Positions 7,970 through 12,329 of a stretch of DNA of 12,329 nt are shown here, one piece after another. The first letter of the stretch is position 1, and every line of letters begins with the position of its first letter. The DNA is from Bacteroidota bacterium. GTDB lineage: Bacteria > Bacteroidota > Ignavibacteria > UBA10030 > F1-140-MAGs086. The notes under the pieces are model-generated. The model searched no databases and was not told where the DNA came from. It saw only the letters and a list, made by a program, of their open reading frames with translations. The translations under genes were made by a program, and so were the position numbers. Where the stretch lies: positions 1 to 12,329 of the forward strand of contig SXSO01000117.1 of NCBI GenBank assembly GCA_005792205.1, given 5' to 3'.

Positions 7970-8919
7970 TGGTAGAAGTTGAAAATAATGTTTTTAATTT
8001 TCAGAATGTAGTTTCAGAAGGTAAAATTTTTTTCAATGAACCATTGAAATTTCATATTTCAATTAAAGTTGGTGGAATTGCAGATTATTATATTGAACCA
8101 AATTCTGAAAGCGAACTTATAAACATATTGAATTTATTGAATGAAAACCATATTCCACTAATTATAATTGGAAATGGAACAAATATAATTGTAAGTGATA
8201 GAGGAATTATTGGTGCTGTTTTAAATTTGGAAAGTTTGAGAAATATTGAAATTGATGAAGAAAATATCATTACTATTGAAACTGGTGTTTTAATGAATAG
8301 ATTTGTGGATTTTTGTATTAAAAATAATTTTCAAGGTGTTGAAATGTTATCTGGAATTCCTGGAACAATTGGAGGTGCAATAGTTATGAATGCTGGTGCT
8401 TATGGAAACGATATTTCAAATTATTTAATTGATGTTAAAGTGTTTGAAAATGGAACAATAAAAATAGTTACAAAAGATGAAGCAAATTTTTCATATAGAT
8501 TTTCAAATTTTCAAAGTAACAAAAGTATTATTTTGAGTGCAAGATTTAAATTTCCAAAAGGAAAATTTGAAGAATTACGTTCTGTTAGAGCAATGTTGCT
8601 TAAAAAAAGAAATAGTTCTCAACCACTCAATTTTCCAAACTGTGGAAGCATTTTCAAAAACCCATATCCAAATTACGCAGCAAAAATTATTGAGGAAATT
8701 GGATTCAAAGGATTTAGAATTGGAGATGCGCAAGTTTCAGAAAAACATTCTAACTTTATTGTGAATTTAGGAAATGCAACTGCAAACGATATTTTATCAA
8801 TAGTAAAAGAAATCATAAAAACGGTGAAAGACAAAAAACAAATTCAACTTGAAATGGAAGTCAAACTTCTAGGATTTGAAGAAGATGAATTGAAAGGAAT
8901 TGTTTATGCAAAAAAATAA
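7969..8919 (+). CDS. murB: UDP-N-acetylenolpyruvoylglucosamine reductase MurB
   Basis: MurB is a cytoplasmic FAD enzyme that reduces UDP-GlcNAc-enolpyruvate to UDP-MurNAc with NADPH, supplying the substrate of MurC just upstream. Numbered from the ATG at 7969 (316 residues), the FAD-binding part has HISIKVGGIADYYIEP (29-44), IIGNGTNIIV (67-76) and GIPGTIGGAIVMNAGAYG (129-146). YRFS (176-179), the C-terminal CGSIFKNP (225-232, S227 being the expected proton-donor Ser) and GDAQVSEKHSNFIVN (252-266) complete the active site. The compact form with the NCGSIFKNP and QVSEKH blocks resembles type II MurB (Bacillus/Thermotoga-like) rather than the longer E. coli type I. A GTG three bases upstream (7966) is in frame and would add one Met. 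I prefer the ATG, which overlaps the murC TGA by one base (TGATG). Neither has a Shine-Dalgarno sequence. The last 14 bases overlap ftsQ. Confidence 0.95.
   Translation: MVEVENNVFNFQNVVSEGKIFFNEPLKFHISIKVGGIADYYIEPNSESELINILNLLNENHIPLIIIGNGTNIIVSDRGIIGAVLNLESLRNIEIDEENIITIETGVLMNRFVDFCIKNNFQGVEMLSGIPGTIGGAIVMNAGAYGNDISNYLIDVKVFENGTIKIVTKDEANFSYRFSNFQSNKSIILSARFKFPKGKFEELRSVRAMLLKKRNSSQPLNFPNCGSIFKNPYPNYAAKIIEEIGFKGFRIGDAQVSEKHSNFIVNLGNATANDILSIVKEIIKTVKDKKQIQLEMEVKLLGFEEDELKGIVYAKK
8893..8899 (+). promoter_or_regulatory. Shine-Dalgarno-like site before ftsQ
   Basis: AAAGGAA lies six bases before the ATG at 8906, a good ribosome-binding distance, while the in-frame TTG at 8900 directly abuts it. 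This favours the ATG as the ftsQ start. It is the only convincing Shine-Dalgarno-like site among the eleven starts visible in the window. It lies inside the end of the murB coding sequence. Confidence 0.55.
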
Positions 8920-9643
8920 GTTTTTATTTTTCCATATTTTTGTAACTGTATCAATTTTATTATCAATTGCATATTTAGAACATCTTTCAACTTCTTGGAA
9001 AGAAAAAATTCGTGTAAAAAAAATTTCTATAAGAGGGAATATAACTTTACAGAAAAATGAAATTTTAAATTTTCTTGATATAGAAAATGATTCACTCTTA
9101 TTTTCAATGTCGGATATTCAATTTGAAAAAAATGTATTGAGAAATCTTTGGGTAAAAAATGTAAAAGTGGAAAAAAATATTTCGTTTTCTGAAATCCAAA
9201 TTAAAATTGAAGAAAGAAAACCAATTGCAATGTGTGTAAAAAATGAAATAATTTATTTTGATGAAGATGGATTTGTAATGCCACAACTTGAAGAAAGGGA
9301 ATTTTTATTTCCAATCATCAATATTCAAAATGACATTATAAAAAAAAACTGTCTTTCAAAAAAATATGAAAACGCATTGAAGTTGCTTTCTATTGCAAAG
9401 AAAGATTTTCCAAATACATATGAATTTATTAGTGAAATTCGTGTAAAAAATAATGGAGATGTTATTGTAAATTCAATTGAAAATGCTGTTCCAATTTATT
9501 TTGGAAAAGGAAACGAAGCATCACAACTTAAAAATTTTTATATTTTTTGGAGCAAAGTTTTAAAAGGCAAAACTGTTTTAGATAATATTGAATTTATTGA
9601 TGCAAGATTTGAAAATGAGATTGTTGTAAAATGGAAAATTTAA
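8906..9643 (+). CDS. ftsQ: Cell division protein FtsQ (POTRA domain, DivIB/FtsQ family)
   Basis: FtsQ is a bitopic inner-membrane protein of the divisome that recruits FtsL/FtsB and connects early and late division proteins. The 245-residue protein has a short basic N-terminus (MQKNK), one membrane segment at about 7-24, and then an extracytoplasmic part. The POTRA domain spans about 36-104: VKKISIRGN (37-45), a second strand and helix with LLFSMSDIQFEKNVLRN, and WVKNVKVEKNISFSEIQIKI (82-101), followed by EERKPIAMC (102-110) and YFDEDGFVMP (117-126), the usual beta-domain entry. The remainder (127-245) fits the FtsQ beta domain but is poorly conserved. Sequence similarity in this family is weak, so topology and position between murB and ftsA carry much of the call. 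The start is ATG 8906; an upstream TTG at 8900 would add two residues. The 5' end overlaps murB by 14 bases. Confidence 0.9.
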   Translation: MQKNKFLFFHIFVTVSILLSIAYLEHLSTSWKEKIRVKKISIRGNITLQKNEILNFLDIENDSLLFSMSDIQFEKNVLRNLWVKNVKVEKNISFSEIQIKIEERKPIAMCVKNEIIYFDEDGFVMPQLEEREFLFPIINIQNDIIKKNCLSKKYENALKLLSIAKKDFPNTYEFISEIRVKNNGDVIVNSIENAVPIYFGKGNEASQLKNFYIFWSKVLKGKTVLDNIEFIDARFENEIVVKWKI

Positions 9644-9653
9644 TTGATTTGAT

Positions 9654-10895
9654 GTGGTAAAAAAAGAAGAACTTGAAAAAGAACTTTTTGTTGGTATTGA
9701 TATTGGTTCATCAAAAATCTGCGTTGTTATTGCTTCTGAATATCAAAATCAATTGTCCATCATTGGAATTGGTGAATCAATTTCAGAAGGAATAAGTCGT
9801 GGTGTGATTATGAATTTTGAAAAAGTACTTAATTCTCTCAAAGTTGCTATAAGTAAAGCAGAGGAAATGTCGGGAGTAAAAATTCATTCAGCAAGTGTTG
9901 GTATTACGGGAGAACACATTCAAAGTTTATTAAGTCGTGGAGTTATTGCAATAAATAATACGCAAAATCAAATTACAAAAAACGATGTAAATAGATTGAT
10001 TCGTGATACAAGAAAAGTTGCTCTTCCAAATGATAGAGAAATAATTCATGTTTTTCCGCAACATTATGTAATTGATGGGCAATCTGGTTTTACTGATCCA
10101 ATTGGAATGAATGGTATTCGTTTGGAAGCAACAGTTTATATTGTTACTGGAGTTTCAAGTGTTTTACAAAATATAAGACGATGTGTTGAATCTTGTGGAA
10201 TTAGAGTTCAAGAAATTGTGATTCAGTCACTTGCTTCAAGTTATTCAACATTGATTGAAGAAGAACAAGAACTTGGAGTTTGTGTAGTAGATATTGGAAG
10301 TGGAACAACTGATGTAATTATTTTTGAAGATAAAGTTATTCGTCATATTGCATCTATTCCTTATGCGGGATATCATATAACACAAGATATAAAAAAAGGA
10401 ATTGGTATTTTAAATGAACAAGCAGAGGAAATAAAATGTAAATATGGTTCTGCATTTTTGCCAAATGTATTATCGGATGAAATTATTACAATTCCGGGAA
10501 TTGCGGGAAGAAGTCCAGTTGAAATTTCCAAAACAAATCTTTCAAGAATAATTCAAGCAAGAATGGAAGAAATTTTTGAACTTGTATTTGAAGAGATTCG
10601 TCGTTCGGGATATTATAGACAACTTTCTGCTGGTATAGTTTTTACGGGAGGAACTGCAATGTTGAACGGAACAAAAGATATTGCACATTCAATTTTAGAT
10701 ATGCCAATTAAAATTGGAATTCCAACTGGGTTTTCATTAGGATTGGTGAAGGAAATTGAATATCCAAAGTATGCGACTTGTTGCGGACTTGTAATTAGTG
10801 CATTTCATAGACAAAAAAAAAAATTATCAGAAGTTGAACAAATAGAAGAAAGACCTTTTTTCTCTAAAATTTTAAATTGGTTTAAACAAATATAA
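9654..10895 (+). CDS. ftsA: Cell division protein FtsA (actin-like Z-ring tether)
   Basis: FtsA is an actin-family ATPase that anchors FtsZ filaments to the inner membrane. The 413 residues match the usual length. Phosphate-1 motif FVGIDIGSSKICVVIAS (12-28) opens the protein. The family-specific 1C region follows, with SVGITGEHI (81-89), SRGVIAI (94-100) and FPQHYVIDGQSGFTDPIGM (134-152). Phosphate-2 motif CVVDIGSGTTDV (210-221) and the adenosine motif GIVFTGGTAMLNG (327-339) complete the nucleotide site. The C-terminal PFFSKILNWFKQI (401-413) is a good amphipathic membrane-targeting helix after a charged linker. The start is a GTG: the ATG two bases upstream (9652) is in another frame and stops after two codons, and the FtsA frame itself is closed by a TGA at 9645. 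No Shine-Dalgarno sequence is seen. An A11 run at 10813-10823 lies just before the linker. Confidence 0.96.
   Translation: MVKKEELEKELFVGIDIGSSKICVVIASEYQNQLSIIGIGESISEGISRGVIMNFEKVLNSLKVAISKAEEMSGVKIHSASVGITGEHIQSLLSRGVIAINNTQNQITKNDVNRLIRDTRKVALPNDREIIHVFPQHYVIDGQSGFTDPIGMNGIRLEATVYIVTGVSSVLQNIRRCVESCGIRVQEIVIQSLASSYSTLIEEEQELGVCVVDIGSGTTDVIIFEDKVIRHIASIPYAGYHITQDIKKGIGILNEQAEEIKCKYGSAFLPNVLSDEIITIPGIAGRSPVEISKTNLSRIIQARMEEIFELVFEEIRRSGYYRQLSAGIVFTGGTAMLNGTKDIAHSILDMPIKIGIPTGFSLGLVKEIEYPKYATCCGLVISAFHRQKKKLSEVEQIEERPFFSKILNWFKQI
10813..10823 (+). repeat. A11 homopolymer inside ftsA
   Basis: Eleven consecutive A residues encode part of Gln-Lys-Lys-Lys (residues 387-390) of FtsA. It is the longest mononucleotide run I found inside a gene in this window; other coding runs reach 8 or 9. 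Loss of one A gives a TAG and gain of one gives a TGA within about a dozen codons, so a shift removes the C-terminal membrane-anchor helix. Confidence 0.9.
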
Positions 10896-10926
10896 ATTTT
10901 TAAAAACAAAAAAATAAATTACTACA

Positions 10927-12093
10927 ATGATAGAATTATACAATAATTATTATGATGGGAAAGCAAAACTTCGTGTTGTTGGAATTGGTGGAGGTGGAGG
11001 AAATTGCATCAACAATATGATTGAAAAAGGACTTCAAAGTGTTGAATTTGTTGCAATAAATACAGATCTTCAAGCATTAGAAAAAAATAGAGCAACAAAA
11101 AAAATTCAAATTGGAAAAAGTTTGACAAGAGGTCTTGGTGCTGGTGCAGATCCTTCAATCGGACAAAAAGCAGCAGAAGAAGATGCAGAAGAAATTTCAC
11201 AAGTTTTAAGTGGAAGTGATATGGTGTTTTTAACACTTGGAGAAGGTGGTGGAACAGGAACAGGTGCTGCTCCAGTTGTTGCAAGTATTGCTAAAAGTAT
11301 TGGAGCAGTTGTAGTTGCAATTGTAACAAAACCATTTACTTCTGAAGGAAAGAAGAGAATGTTTCAAGCAGAAACTGGAATTTCTGAACTCAAAAAAAAT
11401 GTGGATACTTTGATTGTAATTCCAAATCAAAAACTTCTTTCAATTGTAGAAAGAAATACTCCACTTGTTGAAGCACTTAATCGTGCAAATGATATTTTAT
11501 ACAATGCAACTCGTGGAATTTCTGAACTCATAACTGTTCCGGGATTTATCAATGTAGATTTTGCTGATGTTAAAACTGTGATGAAAGAAAGTGGTGATGC
11601 TTTGATGGGTTCATCTGTTGCAGTTGGTGAAAATCGTGCAATTGATGCTGCGAATGGAGCAATATCTTCTCCACTTTTAGAAGATGTTTCAATAAACGGT
11701 GCAAGAGGAGTTTTAGTAAATATAACTGGGTCTTCATCTATGACGATGAGTGAGTTTGATGAAGCAGCAAATGTTGTTCGTTCAAATGCGGGAGAAGACG
11801 CAAATGTAATTCTTGGTGCGGTGATTGATGATAATTTGAATGACGAAATGCGTGTTACAGTTATAGCAACGGGATTTAATAGAAATAAAATTTCTCTAAA
11901 ACATTCTCCTACTCTTTTTGAAAATATATCAATAGTTGAAAATGGAATTCAAAGTATGGATATTCCAACATTTGTGAGAAAAGGAATTGAAGTAAAAGGA
12001 TTTGTTGCAAAAGAAAATAGAGAAGCAGTGGTCTCTAAAATTGATAGAAGTGATCCTGAAAAACCTGCGTTCCTAAGAAAAATTATGGATTGA
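10927..12093 (+). CDS. ftsZ: Cell division protein FtsZ (tubulin-like GTPase)
   Basis: FtsZ polymerises with GTP into the cytoplasmic Z-ring that recruits the divisome. The 388-residue protein carries VVGIGGGGGNCINNMI (17-32), AINTDLQAL (43-51), the tubulin signature GEGGGTGTGAAPV (105-117), VTKPF (133-137), NRANDIL (185-191), and the T7 synergy loop INVDFADVKTVM (208-219), which supplies the catalytic Asp residues to the next subunit. The globular core ends with VTVIATGF (310-317). The tail (318-388) is short and carries two conserved-peptide-like motifs, DIPTFVRKG (345-353) and KPAFLRKIMD (379-388). The signature has Glu106 where Met is usual (GMGGGTGTG). The ATG follows a 31-base A-rich gap after ftsA without a Shine-Dalgarno sequence. 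A strong terminator begins 48 bases after the stop, making this the last gene of the operon. Confidence 0.98.
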   Translation: MIELYNNYYDGKAKLRVVGIGGGGGNCINNMIEKGLQSVEFVAINTDLQALEKNRATKKIQIGKSLTRGLGAGADPSIGQKAAEEDAEEISQVLSGSDMVFLTLGEGGGTGTGAAPVVASIAKSIGAVVVAIVTKPFTSEGKKRMFQAETGISELKKNVDTLIVIPNQKLLSIVERNTPLVEALNRANDILYNATRGISELITVPGFINVDFADVKTVMKESGDALMGSSVAVGENRAIDAANGAISSPLLEDVSINGARGVLVNITGSSSMTMSEFDEAANVVRSNAGEDANVILGAVIDDNLNDEMRVTVIATGFNRNKISLKHSPTLFENISIVENGIQSMDIPTFVRKGIEVKGFVAKENREAVVSKIDRSDPEKPAFLRKIMD

Positions 12094-12140
12094 GTTTAAG
12101 ATACAGACCAAACTACTTTTTTTGTTGTAGAAACAATTAT

Positions 12141-12175
12141 AGGGACATAAAGGTTTGTGTCCCTTTTTTGTTTTG
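12141..12175 (+). terminator. Intrinsic (Rho-independent) terminator after ftsZ
   Basis: AGGGACATAA (12141-12150) pairs with TTGTGTCCCT (12155-12164) to give a 10-bp stem with one G-U pair and an AGGT loop. Six Ts (12164-12169) and further T-rich sequence follow. It lies 48 bases after the ftsZ stop and is the only strong hairpin with a U-tract that I found in the window. This marks the likely end of the cluster transcript. Confidence 0.88.
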
Positions 12176-12329
12176 TTTATATTAAATGTAAAAGTGTTGA
12201 AATTTGATTCAAATTAAGTTTTTCAAATAAATTTAAAAAAAATTAAAAAATATTTTTATATTAAAAAAATAGTTTATATATTTTTCTTGTTATGTTTTTT
12301 GTTTTGGTTTTTTAAACATTGAATTCCCG
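12176..12329. other. AT-rich intergenic end of window, no gene seen
   Basis: After the terminator there are about 150 bases with long A and T runs. I find no start codon with a usable open frame, no tRNA-like cloverleaf and no convincing promoter. A small perfect inverted repeat, AATTTG-ATT-CAAATT (12201-12215), is present, but in sequence this AT-rich it may be chance. The region could carry the promoter of a gene beyond the window edge. Confidence 0.5.

Noticed and set aside
9652..9660. ATG at 9652 as the ftsA start
   Set aside because: It is in another frame and reads ATG TGG TAA. The FtsA frame begins at GTG 9654.
10896..10926. Internal promoter for ftsZ in the 31-base ftsA-ftsZ gap
   Set aside because: The gap is A/T-rich but has no recognisable pair of promoter boxes of either the sigma70 or the Bacteroidota (TTTG / TAnnTTTG) type.
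12113..12130. Possible second hairpin CTAC...GTAG between ftsZ and the terminator
   Set aside because: The stem is only 4 bp with a long T-rich loop, far weaker than the hairpin at 12141-12164.
1..12329. Mycoplasma-like organism with TGA read as Trp, suggested by the low GC
   Set aside because: TGA ends mraY, the PH-like gene, murC and ftsZ at the expected family lengths, no in-frame TGA occurs inside genes, and a full peptidoglycan pathway is present.

Overview
The window is one strand-uniform block of peptidoglycan-precursor and cell-division genes: a dcw (division and cell wall) cluster. From left to right it holds murF (5' end cut off by the window edge), mraY, murD, ftsW, murG, a small membrane protein with a PH-like domain, a half-length TauE/SafE (TSUP) membrane protein, murC, murB, ftsQ, ftsA and ftsZ. 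All genes lie on the + strand. Gaps range from overlaps (mraY/murD, murC/murB, murB/ftsQ) to 31 bases (ftsA/ftsZ), so one long operon is likely. A strong intrinsic terminator follows ftsZ, and the last ~150 bases are very AT-rich with no gene I can support.

Organism: a diderm-type, low-GC bacterium (hand counts of a few 60-base lines gave 17-47% GC; I estimate an average of roughly 27%). Ten of the eleven visible gene starts have no Shine-Dalgarno sequence and sit behind AT-rich leaders. FtsW lacks the usual PDxGT motif and has an EPxxS-type variant instead. Both traits, with the order mraY-murD-ftsW-murG-murC-ftsQ-ftsA-ftsZ, fit the Bacteroidota/Chlorobiota/Ignavibacteriota (FCB) group. murB between murC and ftsQ fits the Ignavibacteria/Chlorobi side better than classical Bacteroidia, from memory. 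This placement is inference; a 16S or marker-protein tree would decide it. TGA ends four genes, so the standard bacterial code applies.

How the genes work together: MurC, MurD and MurF (with MurE, presumably upstream of the window) add the peptide stem to UDP-MurNAc, which MurB makes by reducing UDP-GlcNAc-enolpyruvate. MraY moves phospho-MurNAc-pentapeptide to undecaprenyl phosphate (lipid I) and MurG adds GlcNAc (lipid II). FtsW polymerises lipid II at the septum. FtsZ forms the Z-ring, FtsA ties it to the membrane through a C-terminal amphipathic helix, and FtsQ links to the periplasmic divisome.

The window is mostly a well-known housekeeping cluster, and I see no defence system, mobile element, CRISPR or RNA gene. 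The points worth a second look are the two uncharacterised membrane proteins inserted between murG and murC, two FtsA-binding-like motifs in the FtsZ tail, a Glu in the FtsZ GTP-binding signature, the altered FtsW motifs, and an 11-A run in ftsA just before its membrane-anchor helix.
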